64,000 nt of DNA from Tricholoma matsutake (GCA_026075535.2 AP026543.1:8122001-8186000), one strand, 5' to 3'. Shown: positions 1 to 10,188, counted from the stretch's first letter. Notes: generated by a model from the sequence alone, not told the origin. Made by a program: numbers and translations.

Positions 1-1
1 A

Positions 2-994
2 ACCGACAAGCTGGCTGACATACAGCAGCATGTTGGCCCCTCGAAACCAAAAGCTGCTAAGCCTTCACCCACTGTCCATGGACCGTCGAGACAACAGGTC
101 CTGGTTCACGTTCGTCCCCCCCTGGGGGTGGAGACGAATCCTGCTGACTTCCTGGACCAAGTCCAGGCTACTCTCGGCCTGCACCACTCGAAGCTAGTGG
201 CCCAGTCCGCATCGATGCATGCTGGTAACCTATCAGTTGCTACAAACGTTGTCGCCTCTGAGGAGGACCTTCGTTGTTTCAAGGAGGCTGCCCACAAGGC
301 ATTTCCTTTCACGCTGCAAGTAGACGCAGCACTACCCACGTCCACGTCATACCTCAAGTTGGTAGATGTGCCTTTTATCGCCAACGACAAGGCAATAACC
401 CCTGATGTTGTGATCGCACACTTGGGGAAGTCCAGCATATCAGACCTCACTGTGTTACAGGTCCCTCCACAGGTAGTACATGATTTGAAGATGTCGGATA
501 CGTGCACCGTCTACCTTAACATCGCCAACTCAGTCAGCAGTGCACGAGCCAAGGCTCTTATCGGTCGGGGCGTCCAGTTTGGACGCTACATCGCTTATGT
601 TAGGGCCACCAGGGCAAACCCTGGCTTGCCTCTCTGTCAACGATGCTGGAAATGGGGCCACCCCACCCTGGCATGCAGAGCTCCACAGACCAAATGTCCG
701 ATCTGTGCAGGCCCACACCGTAAGGAGCACCATCGTGCCCTTGCGGGATGTTGCAAGGGAAACGCTAAGGCGAACCCTCCCATCCCTGCTACCCCTGAAG
801 GGGCAGCCTGTCCTCACCCGGCTAGGTGCTTGAACTGCCAGAAGAACCACGCGTCCGATGATCGTTGGTGCAATTTCTGGCGACATCGCTTTGATCATGA
901 TTGGATCAAGGCTCACTATGATGAGGAGAGTGCGAGACACAACTCTTGTTCTCCTCCCACTTACCATCCCGCAGGACGCGGTGGCCGAACGTAA
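2..994 (+). CDS. LINE ORF1 (Gag-like), 3' part, copy L1
   Basis: Nucleic-acid-binding protein of the LINE ribonucleoprotein; its start lies before the window. The frame is open from base 2 to the TAA at 992-994. An RRM-like stretch with VYLNIANSVSSARAKALIGR and FGRYIAYVRA precedes a zinc-knuckle cluster: CQRCWKWGHPTLAC (CX2CX4HX4C), then CPICAGPHRKEHH, then CLNCQKNHASDDRWC. The ORF2 ATG follows the stop codon directly and in the same frame. No inactivating mutation is seen in this part. The family assignment (Tad1-like, fungal) comes from the domain layout and recalled resemblance. Confidence 0.85.
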   Translation, partial: TDKLADIQQHVGPSKPKAAKPSPTVHGPSRQQVLVHVRPPLGVETNPADFLDQVQATLGLHHSKLVAQSASMHAGNLSVATNVVASEEDLRCFKEAAHKAFPFTLQVDAALPTSTSYLKLVDVPFIANDKAITPDVVIAHLGKSSISDLTVLQVPPQVVHDLKMSDTCTVYLNIANSVSSARAKALIGRGVQFGRYIAYVRATRANPGLPLCQRCWKWGHPTLACRAPQTKCPICAGPHRKEHHRALAGCCKGNAKANPPIPATPEGAACPHPARCLNCQKNHASDDRWCNFWRHRFDHDWIKAHYDEESARHNSCSPPTYHPAGRGGRT

Positions 995-1726
995 ATGAGA
1001 GATAGACTTAGATCTACCCCCCAGCTACAGATATTTAGTCAAAATGTAAATCGAAATTGGGGATACATGGACTCTGTAAGGGGACTAGGGGGGTGCCCTG
1101 TGTGTTTTTCCTATTTTTTATGTTCGTCCTATATTTTTCCCCACCTCATTTCCTTCTATTCTTCATTTTCTATGATTTTTCCAGACTTTATTACTAATTT
1201 TCCCTTGCTATCATGTTTGTACATGTTGACACTTTTATATTTAGAGGCGGAGTACCCCTTCCGACACATACCCCTTGGTATGATGTCATTCGGCGGCCTT
1301 GATCCGCCTATCTCCGCCTTTTTCTATTTTTAGGTTATATTTGATTTTTGTCGTCTTCACATATACTGGGCATCAGCAAGGGGATCCTTAGAGTTTTCTC
1401 TTCGGATTTCCCTTTGCTAGGTGCACCCCCAATCCCTGTATTATGTAGCATAATTTTAACTTCGGATTTCCCTTTGCTAGAGGCTTAGGTTGCCCTTATA
1501 GACTCGTTACTGGCAGATTTCGTAGATGATTACGACCTGCTTGTTATCCAAGAGCCTCCTTGGCGATTAATAAGACACGCCCCCTCTGCCCACAACAGGG
1601 AGGGGGAAGAAGTTATAGGCGCACCAATGAGCCCAAATTGGGGAACTTTAGTGCGCCCATTGGGAATTGACTCCCCTCCACGTGTTGCTGTCTACTTTGC
1701 AAACGGCATCGCTAATCTAAGACCGG
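995..1726 (+). pseudogene. LINE ORF2 N-terminus (endonuclease), copy L1, split by a solo LTR
   Basis: Starts at the ATG abutting the ORF1 stop. Endonuclease motif QNVNRNWGYMD is present; then a 426-bp LTR (1075-1500) interrupts it, and the endonuclease resumes at 1501 with LLVIQEPPWR (the catalytic Glu motif). The LINE sequence stops after about 1726 at the 5' end of SPE-C1. What follows SPE-C1 is RNase H, not the rest of the endonuclease, so this ORF2 is not simply split by an insertion but joined to another copy. Confidence 0.85.
1075..1500. mobile_element. Solo LTR of an LTR retrotransposon
   Basis: A 426-bp AT-rich insertion in the LINE endonuclease, flanked by the 5-bp duplication GACTC (1070-1074 and 1501-1505). 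It begins TGTAAGGG and ends CCCTTATA, an imperfect terminal inverted repeat of the TG...CA kind in which the final CA has become TA. It has no coding content. A 20-bp unit, ttcggatttccctttgctag, occurs twice (1401-1420 and 1461-1480). A 5-bp duplication with TG-type ends fits a Gypsy or Copia LTR left after recombination. A MITE with 5-bp duplications is the alternative. Confidence 0.7.
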
Positions 1727-1730
1727 CATC

Positions 1731-3588
1731 GCTCCTTGACTTGTTACAACCACCATAAACAGTGGTAAACACCTCTGCTCAACGTTGCCAGCGACGTCGA
1801 CACTTCAATTTACATCCGATTTTCGATCGGATTTCACCATCACAAACGCTCTCAGCGTCTCCAGGCCTGCCCTGATTTGCTAAGAGATCCATCCATCCGA
1901 TCCCCGGGGATGCCCCGGTCATTGTTTTTGACAATGGCTGCTATTTGTCTCGTTCCCCTGTGCTTCGAGGATCCTGGCTAGGTGAGTGGTGTCTATGAAA
2001 GAGTAGTCTAGGTCCCTATGGGGGCTTAGAGTGGGTGTGGGATGCCTGCTTCAACGCTCGCCCAAGTCGACGCACTCGCTTAGTTGGGGGAGGTCTGGCT
2101 CAGGGGGAGGGACATCGTTACTGGACTGCTGGTCGTCTCTGGGGCTTCCAACCTCCATGCTATGTGAGTCACTACTACTAGGGACAAGCTACACTGACTA
2201 CCTGTTGGAATACACCGTTGCTAAAAGGGGCCGGGTGACGGTGCCCCCTGATAGCTAGGTCGATGCTCTGGTGGCCGCATTTCACCACCAACTCCTCACC
2301 TCCAGTGCTCACTCCTCTGGGGTGTTATGACCCGGGTTCAATCTTCTCCCACCAGGCAACAGGATGTGCGGCCTGTTTGCCCCCTCGGAGCGTTTGGAGG
2401 CTGTATCGGGTGGACCTGGAACTGAGATAAGGGGCCATCTGTTATCGACCTTATGCTACGTACTTTGACTGTTATCGTCATTTACCTGTGCTAACTCACT
2501 CTCAATGCCCAAACGGCTGAACAGAGACCAAACCACACGCTGGGGCCTTCATGACCCCACCTTGATTATGGGTGACATCGTTGGTGATGATGCCCAAGAC
2601 TACGACACCCAGTTCTCACAGAACGAACTGGAGGTAGCAGCTGCCCTAGGCAGTTTGAGATCTGTGGGCTGGGGAGGACCTCCCTGACCCTGACGACTAC
2701 GAGGACTCTCTTGCTAGGCAGGAGGCCCTTGCTTACACTGCACGCTGCGTATTTCGATCATTTGCATCATATACCAGTACTAACTTGCTCCTGATGCCCA
2801 AGTGGACAACCAGAGACGATCGTTCCAATGATCCTACGCCTCTGGCAGCTGTTCCAGCTTCCTGTGTGGCGATGCCAACAGCTCTAGCAGAGCTCCAATC
2901 TGGGGAACCCTCGTTCCCAGTACAGTGCCGTCATCATCACAGATGGCCATGCTGCTACTTGTGTGGGGCATCCTGCTCCACACCCATCACCACCAGTCTG
3001 CTAGCTGCTGTCGGGTTGGTGACAAATGTCGCTACCCTTTACGTTCTCCCCGCTGCGGGGGGGAAATTGCTATCGAGTGCATGTGCTTGCAGTGCATTTG
3101 CTCAAGGGGGGCTTTGGCCCCCTGCTTACAGCGGTTCTGGTGAATAACCAGGTGAACAACCAGCTGCCACATTACTGTTACTCGTGCATGACACGGTGAT
3201 GGTCCACCTCGTTCATCCGGGGTGGTCAATCCTCGTTGGCTGGGAGTATGCGGACGGTTATTCCTCCCACAAGGAGGGATTTACAGTGAATTGACACTGC
3301 TGTGCCTGATCTGACTTTGGTTGGATATGTGGCTGGGGGACCACTTCGCACCAGCTGACGATCTAATGGCTAGCTTCGGGAGGGGGTCTCCCCCTCCAGA
3401 TTATTGCCTTTCCTGGCTGAGAGGCCAACATCTGTGGCACTGCCCGCCTAAAGTGGCTAAAACAAGGACCTGGGTAGGATATGGGTGAGGGGAAGCGTAG
3501 TTATAGTAGTACCCAAGTTTGTATCCTGCTCCGCGGACTGCGATCGAGCCCCACGTTATAAATTGTTGACCCAAAAAAAAAAAAAAAA
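1731..3588 (+). mobile_element. SPE-C1, short non-LTR element, family C
   Basis: Begins GCTCCTTGACTTGTTAC and ends GCGGACTGCGATCG...TTGACCC plus poly(A) (3573-3588). At 1858 bp it is shorter than A and B (about 2.25 kb) because the middle of the ORF is missing. The 5' cassette is type I. The flanks do not match: LINE endonuclease on the left, LINE RNase H on the right, no target-site duplication. It therefore looks like a recombination point between two LINE copies, each with a C insertion. Confidence 0.85.
2505..2950 (+). pseudogene. SPE-C1 ORF remnant
   Basis: Starts MPKRLNRDQTTRWGLHDP, clearly related to the A-family start. A one-base deletion relative to family A, near the codons for ALRAVRDLWAG, shifts the frame and gives a stop after 60 codons. 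Further on the middle is missing: an ORF-start-like stretch (near 2793) recurs and is followed by remains of the C-terminal end (LQSGEP). The other readable C copy (23677 onward) has the same frameshift, so the lesion predates both. Confidence 0.75.
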
Positions 3589-4340
3589 GAGCGATCCTAG
3601 GGCCTAATCACATTGGCACTACCCACTCTCATGAGCTAGGGCTCTGGGGAGGGAATGTGCTCGACACACTCACCTTACAAGGTCCATCTGTTGTGTCGGC
3701 TGCAGCTCTGGCCCTTGTACCAGGCGATGAATTCGACCCCTTCGGGGAAGAAAACACACCTGGAAACAGAGTGAAGGATCTATTCCCCACTTGCTTCTCC
3801 TCTCATCGCCTCACCTCTAAGGAGGATGGAGCGAGGAATTCTTACAGGAGCGACCTCAATAAAGCCTGGGCATCGGCCCAAGTGGAGGATGACACTCTCG
3901 TTGTTGCAGTGGACGCTTTGGTGCCCACAGATTCTAAATTCCAGGCTGTTGCCTGTGCTCTTGTCTTCGGACAGGGAGAGCAGGTTGATCGTGTCGTCTC
4001 AGCTTCGGGGAGAAGAACCCCCCCAGAAGTTGAACTCTTCGCTCTCCAACTGGGCGTCTCAGCTGCATGCAGCAGAGGATGCAAAAAGTTGGTGATCTTC
4101 TCGGATTCTACTATGGGCATTGAGTCCCTAATTGATCCAAAACCACGTTCTGGGCAAATCTTTGCCCTGGACGCTTGTCACTCCCTTCGCCCCTGGCTAG
4201 CTGGGGACGAGGAGAGGAACGTTACATTCTGGCATGTCCCCTCGAAATTCGAGTGGAACGTTCACAAGATGGCTCACGATGTAGCTACAGCTACCAAGAT
4301 CTCCGTGGGCAGACACCCGCGGACGTCTTTAGATTACCTT
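3589..4340 (+). pseudogene. LINE ORF2 RNase H region, copy L2, first part
   Basis: Open frame from 3591, reading AILGPNHIGTTHSHELGLWG and then the RNase H domain: VAVDALVP (first Asp), PEVELFALQLG (Glu), IFSDST (Asp) and NVHKMAHD. The domain would degrade the RNA strand of the RNA:DNA hybrid during cDNA synthesis. It is cut at 4340 by reverse SPE-A2-1 and resumes at 6626. Confidence 0.85.
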
Positions 4341-6625
4341 TTTTTTTTTTTTTTTTTTTTTTTGGGTCAACCATTTATAACGCGGGGCTCGATCGCAGTC
4401 CGCGGGTCAAGATACAAACAAGGTACTACTAAGACTACGCATTCCCTATGTCCGCATCCCACACCAGGTCCCTTGCAGAAGCCACGTTACGGCGGGCGTA
4501 CCAGCGTTGTCCTCTCAGACAGGAAAGGCAATAATCTGTAGGGGAGGGGCCCCCCCCACAAAGGCTAGCCGTTAGTTCGCTGTCTGGTGCTATCTCGGTC
4601 CCCCCGGCCACATATCCAACCGAAGTCAGATCAGGCGCAAGCAGTGTCAATTCACCGTAAGTCCTCCCTTGCCGGGAAGAGTAACCGTCTTTCACCAGAC
4701 AACGAGGATTGACCACCCCAGGTGAGTGAGGTGGACCATCACTGTGTCCACACACAAGTGACAGTGACGAGGCAGCTGGTTATTCACTGGAACTGCTGTA
4801 GCTGGTTATTCACCAGAACTGCCGTAGCTGGTTATTCACCGGAGCTACTGTAGGTAGGGGGTCGAGGCCCCCCCCTCGAGCAAATGCTACTCTGAGCATG
4901 CACTCGGTGACATCGTCCCCCCTGCAGTGGGGGGAAGGTAAAGGGCGGCGACATATTGTCACCATCCCGACAACAGCCCTGGTGGGCGGTGAAGAGAAGG
5001 GGAGGTCCCCTTCTTCAAGCTCGGCGTGGTCGTTGGCGGAGGCCACAAGGACGTTGACGCCGTTCCAGGGACAAGGGTTCCTCGGTTGGAGGCTCTGCCA
5101 CTGGTGGAGCAGACTGAGCTGCCTGCATCGCCGCATAGGAAGCCTGGAAGGCTGCTGGAGATGTAAGGTTGAGGGGAGCTGATGCCGCGCGAAGCGACTC
5201 CATCATGCTCCCTGAAAATCGCCAGGTGGTGGTGAAGAGCTCCCACGCCATCTGACGCCAAGAGTTCCTGTCGTTGAGAGGAACTGCAGACACTCGGACG
5301 GTACCTACAAAGGAGGTCATCATGTCCAGTAGATGTAACATGGCATCAGAGGTGGCTTCGATTTCCAACCTCTGATCCCTAGATAATGGCACTTCATCCT
5401 CCACCAGCTCGGGGATGGGGGGCCAAGGCGGTAGCGGGGCAGGGGATGCCTCTGGGTAAAGGAGCTCAGCGATACCGAGCTCCTGTGAATACATATCCTC
5501 CTTAGGGAGGCTACGAGCCCAGCGCTTGTGTTCAACATCGACACCAAGTGCCCATCGTACACGATCGATCGTTTTCCTCGAGGAGAGCCTAGGCCCCCCC
5601 TCAGCGAAAGTGAGAGCCTCCTGCATGGCAAGAGAGTCATCGTCATCATCATCGTTAGGGTCGGAGAGGTCTTCCCCAGCCCATAGATCTCTAGCTGCCC
5701 TGAAAGCTGCTACCTCCGATTCGTCTTGCACGAACTGGGTGTCGTAGTCTTGGACGCCATCATCAAAGATGTCGCCCATGATCAAAACAGGGTCGCATAG
5801 ACCCCGATGTGGTGGTTGGCCTCTGGTTCGCCATTTGGGCATTGAGAGTGTGTGTGTTAGTGCTAGTAGATGATGGTAGGAATCCAAATACACAGCGTGG
5901 AATCAATAATGACTGGTCCCTTATCTATATTCCGGGTCCACCCGATACAGCCTCCGAATGCTCCGAGGGGGCAAGCAAGCCGCACATCCTGCTGCCTGGT
6001 GGGAGAAGACTGAACCCGGGTCATACCACCCTAGGAGAGTGAGCACCGGAGGTAGAGGGATGGTGGTGAGAAGCGGCCACCAAGGTGTAGGCCTAGCCGC
6101 TAGGGGGCACCATCGCCCGGCCCCTTTTAACGATGGTGTATTCCAGCGGGTAGTCAGTATAGCATGTCTCTAGTAGTAGAAACTCACAGAACATGGAGGC
6201 TGGAAGCCTCCCAGACGACCAGCAGTCCAGTGATAATGTCCCTCCTCCCTAAGCCAGACCTCCCCCACCTAGACGAGTGTGACGACTTGGGCAAGCGTTG
6301 AAGCAGGCATCCCACACCCACTCTAAGCCCCCAGAGGGACCTAGACTACTCTTTTATAGACAACACTCACCTAGTCAGGATCCTCGAAGCCCAGGAGAAC
6401 AAGATGAATAGCAGCCATTGTCAAAAGCAATGACCGTCGCATCCACGGAGATCGGATAGACGGATCTCTTAGCAAATCAGGGCAAGCCTGGAGACGCCGA
6501 GAGCGTTCGTGATGGTGAAATCCGATCGAAAATCGGACAAAAATTGAAGTGTCAACGTCGCGTGCAACGTTGAGCAGAGGTGTTTACCACTATTTATGGT
6601 GGTTGTAACAAGTCAAGGAGCGTAC
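4341..6625 (-). mobile_element. SPE-A2-1, inserted in reverse in L2
   Basis: Poly(T) 4341-4363, the shared 3' block, an ORF on the minus strand, and the 5' end GCTCC at 6621. The 15-bp target-site duplication TCTTTAGATTACCTT lies at 4326-4340 and 6626-6640. Four extra bases (GTAC, 6622-6625) sit between the conserved 5' end and the duplication. The 5' cassette is type I. Leader and trailer hold no other gene. Confidence 0.92.
5015..5842 (-). CDS. SPE-A2 protein, intact (275 aa)
   Basis: Unknown protein of the short elements. I chose the ATG at 5842-5840 (MPKWRTRGQPPHRGL) because homologous copies begin there, though the frame is open further upstream. Layout: basic N-terminus; acidic stretch around residues 65-80 containing a run of Asp; Pro-rich segment; IPELVEDEVPLSRDQRLEIE; conserved block NSWRQMAWELFTTTWRF; Arg-rich C-terminus. 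No zinc knuckle, nuclease or RT motif. One residue shorter than the copy at 60593. A role in carrying or packaging the element RNA is inference only. Confidence 0.7.
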   Translation of the reverse strand: MPKWRTRGQPPHRGLCDPVLIMGDIFDDGVQDYDTQFVQDESEVAAFRAARDLWAGEDLSDPNDDDDDDSLAMQEALTFAEGGPRLSSRKTIDRVRWALGVDVEHKRWARSLPKEDMYSQELGIAELLYPEASPAPLPPWPPIPELVEDEVPLSRDQRLEIEATSDAMLHLLDMMTSFVGTVRVSAVPLNDRNSWRQMAWELFTTTWRFSGSMMESLRAASAPLNLTSPAAFQASYAAMQAAQSAPPVAEPPTEEPLSLERRQRPCGLRQRPRRA

Positions 6626-7069
6626 TCTTTAGATTACCTTAAAAATCAGGTCGAAAAGGCCATTTGTAAGGATTGGCACACCCGGTTCTCAGATCCGGTG
6701 TATCGTGGTCGGCACTTCTACCAACTCAAAGGAGTAGGTGGAAAACCGGTATTACCCTCGACTCACAAAGGTGGGCCCTGGCTGAAAGTTATGGGGAGCA
6801 ACACTACATTGACTTCCCGTTCAACTCGTATGATCACTGGCCATGCTCCCATAGGGGAGTATCGTCAACGTCTATCCCTCGACGGGGAATACCAATGCTG
6901 GTGCCTTGGTCCCGACATACAAACTCGAGACCATCTGCTATGCGTCTGCCCCAAGGTGGATCGCAAAGAAACTCGTGCAAGCCCAGACTCTGTCGAAGGC
7001 TTCCATGAATTTATGGACAATAATCCTGCACTAGGATCGTTCAACTCACTTGCGTGGGATCCAGGATAG
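6626..7069 (+). pseudogene. LINE ORF2 C-terminus, copy L2, second part
   Basis: Continues the frame cut at 4340: SLDYLKNQVEKAICKDWHTR through to the terminal finger QCWCLGPDIQTRDHLLCVC (CXCX8HX3C, as in RNase-H-bearing LINEs), ending FNSLAWDPG and TAG at 7067-7069. No lesions are seen in this piece. Confidence 0.85.
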
Positions 7070-7608
7070 GTTGTGCGCGCAGGGCGTATGACCCCCGTCT
7101 GGTTCTAGCTAGTGTTATCGGTATGTCGGGGTGGCCGTAGGGCACCAGACGAGTCTGTTAACCCTCATGAAGGGGGCCCACCCATGTTCAGGAGCGACTG
7201 TCAGGGAGGGGGGACACGAAACTAGATACTGGTTCGGGGAGGCGCCTGAGCGCTTCCAGATCCACTGTCGGTTGTGCGCTACAGCTTCGACGCTGAATGC
7301 GCCTTCCTTTCCGAGCTGAGAGGCTCACGTCGGGGGGGCAGTATCCCCTAAATCTTGCACTCATACCCATAGGGATTCAGGGAACGCAGCATCGTCAAGT
7401 CCGAGTTGTCGGTATGCCGCCACCGGCAAGTCCGTTTACTCGATAAAGGGGGCCCCCTTAGTGGTCATCGCAGCTATCCAGGTGGTTGGTGTGAAGATCA
7501 GCAGGAGGAGGACTTGGGCTGGGCGTAGTGTACTCTGTTTGTATGTCTCTACCGTGGACTGCGTTTGGGCGTCACATTATAAATTTTTGACCCAAAAAAA
7601 AAAAAAAA
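7070..7608 (+). other. LINE 3' untranslated region and poly(A), copy L2
   Basis: About 520 nt without a gene, ending in the terminal block that SPEs also carry, TTTTTGACCC, and a poly(A) at 7594-7608. It is followed at once by another LINE copy (endonuclease), so L2 was inserted into that copy; its 5' target-site duplication is not recoverable here. Confidence 0.85.
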
Positions 7609-7938
7609 GTAAGACATGCCCCTTCTGCCCACAACAGGGAAGGGGATGAAGTTATAGGCGCACCAATGAGCCCAAACTGGGGAACTTTAGTGTGCCCCTC
7701 GGGAATTGACTCCCCTCCACGCGTAGCTGTCTACTTTGTGAACAGCATTGCCAATCTAAGACCAGGTCTCAGATGAGATCTGATCGACGATCATGACATT
7801 CTCCTGTTCTCACTGGGAATAGGGGAAGATGTCATGTTACTCGCTAACGTCTACTCGGATAGCCAACACTCGGCCATCATGCTCTTGTTTGAGAACGTCA
7901 TGACGATCCCACGCTTGCACTTCATGTGTGGCGATTTC
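7609..7938 (+). pseudogene. LINE ORF2 endonuclease fragment, copy L3
   Basis: Reads from the ACPLCPQQGRG-like region through LGIGEDVMLLANVYSDSQHSA to CGDF, where SPE-B1 begins. It carries a premature TGA at 7774-7776, at a codon that is CGA in copy L7. The rest of the gene is absent: the next LINE piece, at 11193, starts near the end of the RT region. Confidence 0.8.
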
Positions 7939-7941
7939 GTC

Positions 7942-10188
7942 GCTCCTTGACTTGTTACAACCACCATAAATAGTGGTAAACACCTCTGCTCAACATTGCA
8001 CGTGACGTCGACACTGCAATTCTCGTCCGATTTTTGATCGGATTTCACCATCACGAACGCTCTCAGCGTCTCCAGGCGTAGCCTGATTTGCTAAGGGATC
8101 CATCCATCCGATCTCTGTGGATGCCTCGGGCACTGTTTCTGACAGTGTCTGCTATCTGTCTCGGTCTCCTGGGCTTCGAGGATCCTGGCTAGGTGAGTGC
8201 TGTCAATGAAAGAGTAGTCTGGGTCCCTTTGGGGTCTTAGAGTGGGTGTGGGATGCCTACTTCAACGCTCGCCCATGTCGTCGCATTTGCTTAGTTGGGG
8301 GAGGTCTGGCTTAGGAGGAGGGACACTCTCACTGGACTGCTGGTCGCCTGGTGGGCTTCCAGCCTCCATGCTTTGTGAGTTTCTACTACTAGAGACATGC
8401 TACACTGACTACCCATTGGAATACACCATCGTTAAAAGGGGCCGGGTGATGGTGCCCCCTGATGGCTAGGTTGACGCTCGGGTGGCCGCTATTCACCACC
8501 AACTTCTCACCTCCGGTGCTCACTCCTTTGGGGTGGTATGACCCGGGTTCGATCTTCTCCCACTCGACAGCAGGATGTGCGGCTTGTCTGTCCCCTCGGA
8601 GCAATTGGAGGCTATATCGGGTGGATCCAGAATCGAGATAAGGGACCGTCTGTTATCGTTATCACGCTACGTATCTTGACTTCTACCGTCATCTACTTTG
8701 CTAAATCATCCTCAATGCCCTCTGCAAACCATAGAGCGCGAATTCGACACTGGGTGGTGCACAGCGACCCCCTCTTACACTCCAATTTCGACGTCGCAGA
8801 CTTCGACGACGACTATCTCCCGGAGTTCGGTCACATCTCTTTGGGTGGATGGGACTCCGATGTGGACAACCAGCTCCACAATCTATGGTCGGAGGACAAC
8901 TCCTCCGGCCTATCAGAAGTTGATGACTCTGCCATCGGCGGAGACGTCGAATTCATCCCAGGTCTCACCGAGCTAGCCTCGCAGGAGACTATAAACCGCG
9001 TCTTGTGGTCACAGCAGGTGGCCAACGATACGAGTAATCTGGCTCTCAAGCTTGGGCTCGAGGCCAACAACAATCGGGAGCTCGGCATCGCCGAGCTCCT
9101 TTATCCAGAGGGGCAGCAGGAGCAATCTGTGCCGCCCCTCCCCACTTCACCGGGTTCATCCGCCATCCCAGAGTTGGTGGAGGATGAGCCTCCGTTGTTG
9201 AGAGATGAGAGGGCGGAATTAACAGCCACCTCTCATGGCTTTCTACATCTACTGGAGGCAATGACGATTTTCGTCGGTACCGTCCGAGTGTCTGCTGTCC
9301 CTCTTACGGAGAGGAACGTATGGCGTCAGATGGCTTGGGAATTATTCACAGCCACATGGCGATTGTCTGAGACAATGTCAGCAGAACTAGCAGCTGCCGC
9401 GTCACCTCTCGATCTCACGTCACCGGCAGCCTTTCGAGCTTCCTATGCGGCGATGGTAGCAGCTCAATCAGAGCCTCAATCTGGGGAACCCTCGTCCCCA
9501 GCACGTCGCCGTCGTCCTCGAGGTCCTTGAGCACAGCAGCGTCGCTATTAAAAAAGGGGAACCACCCCTCCACATATACGCCCACCACAGGAGTGGTGGC
9601 CGTTATTGGGACAATGACGCTTAGCCGTTACCCTACACCTTCTCCCCGCTGCGGGGGGGATGTTGTCATCGAGCGCGTGCGTGTGTTGGCACTTGCTCGA
9701 GGGGGGCCTTGGCCCCCTGCCTACGGTAGTTCCGGTGAGTAACCAGGTGAATAACCAGCTACCTCATTTTCGTCACTCGTGCGCAGGCACAGTGATGGTC
9801 CACCTCATTCGCCTGGGGTGGTCAACCCTCGTTGGCTGGGAACATGCAGACGGTTATTCCTCCTGCAAGGGGGGATTTACAGTGAATTAACATGGCCGCG
9901 CCTGATCTGACCTTGGTTGGATATGTGGCTGGGGGACCGTTCCGCACTAGCTGACGACCTAATGGCTAGCTTCGGGAGGGGGGGCTCCCCCTCCAGATTA
10001 TTGCCTTTCCTGGCTGAGAGGCCAACGTCTGTGGCACTGCCCACCTAAAGTGGCTAAAATGGGGACCTGGGTGGGAGATGGGCGAGGGGAACACGTAGAT
10101 AGAGTAGTACCCAAGTTTGTACCCTGCTCCGTGGACTGCGTTCGAGCCCCGCGTTATAAATTTTTGACCCAAAAAAAAAAAAAAAAAA
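7942..10188 (+). mobile_element. SPE-B1
   Basis: 2247 bp from GCTCCTTGACTTGTTAC to TTTTTGACCC plus poly(A) (10171-10188). Three bases (GTC) separate it from LINE sequence. On the right it abuts a reverse SPE-A ORF at exactly the same base as B2 does at 27575, so B1 plus the A half is an inverted copy of that arrangement. No matching duplication on the left. Confidence 0.9.
8715..9530 (+). CDS. SPE-B protein, 271 aa, C-terminus shortened by a stop
   Basis: Starts MPSANHRARI at 8715, the start used by all B copies. Acidic patches (FADFDDDYLPEF-like, SEDNSSGLSEVDDS), LELGLEANNN, a Gln/Pro-rich hinge, IPELVEDEPPLLRDERAEL, the block RQMAWELFTATWRLSE, then LDLTSPAAFRASYAA and RRRRPRGP. The stop at 9528-9530 is TGA where copy B2 has CGA, removing the last seven residues (ending RAQQRRY in B2). 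Function unknown. Confidence 0.65.
   Translation: MPSANHRARIRHWVVHSDPLLHSNFDVADFDDDYLPEFGHISLGGWDSDVDNQLHNLWSEDNSSGLSEVDDSAIGGDVEFIPGLTELASQETINRVLWSQQVANDTSNLALKLGLEANNNRELGIAELLYPEGQQEQSVPPLPTSPGSSAIPELVEDEPPLLRDERAELTATSHGFLHLLEAMTIFVGTVRVSAVPLTERNVWRQMAWELFTATWRLSETMSAELAAAASPLDLTSPAAFRASYAAMVAAQSEPQSGEPSSPARRRRPRGP

Noticed and set aside
1400..1480. Two-copy 20-bp repeat as a CRISPR-like or satellite array
   Set aside because: Only two units, 60 bases apart, inside an LTR; no array.
1978..1990. Conserved splice-donor-like AGGTGAGTG in every SPE leader
   Set aside because: A sense-strand intron would be lost on retrotransposition, and no consistent acceptor just before the ORF ATG was found. 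More likely part of the conserved RNA.
2031..2258. A recurring 75-codon ORF in SPE leaders (MGVGCLLQRSP-like), seen in B, C and other copies
   Set aside because: It begins with GTG, not ATG, and family A leaders have an in-frame TAG at the 12th codon or so. Its persistence is explained by conservation of the leader RNA.
8831..9261. Minus-strand ORFs opposite the SPE-B gene, repeated in all B copies
   Set aside because: They are shadows of the conserved sense ORF, with no own start context.
10125..10165. tRNA-like T-loop GTTCGAGCCCC near the 3' end of A and some B copies
   Set aside because: The flanking arms do not pair as a T-stem, and other copies read GATCGAG. Treated as part of the LINE-shared 3' block, not a tRNA-derived promoter.
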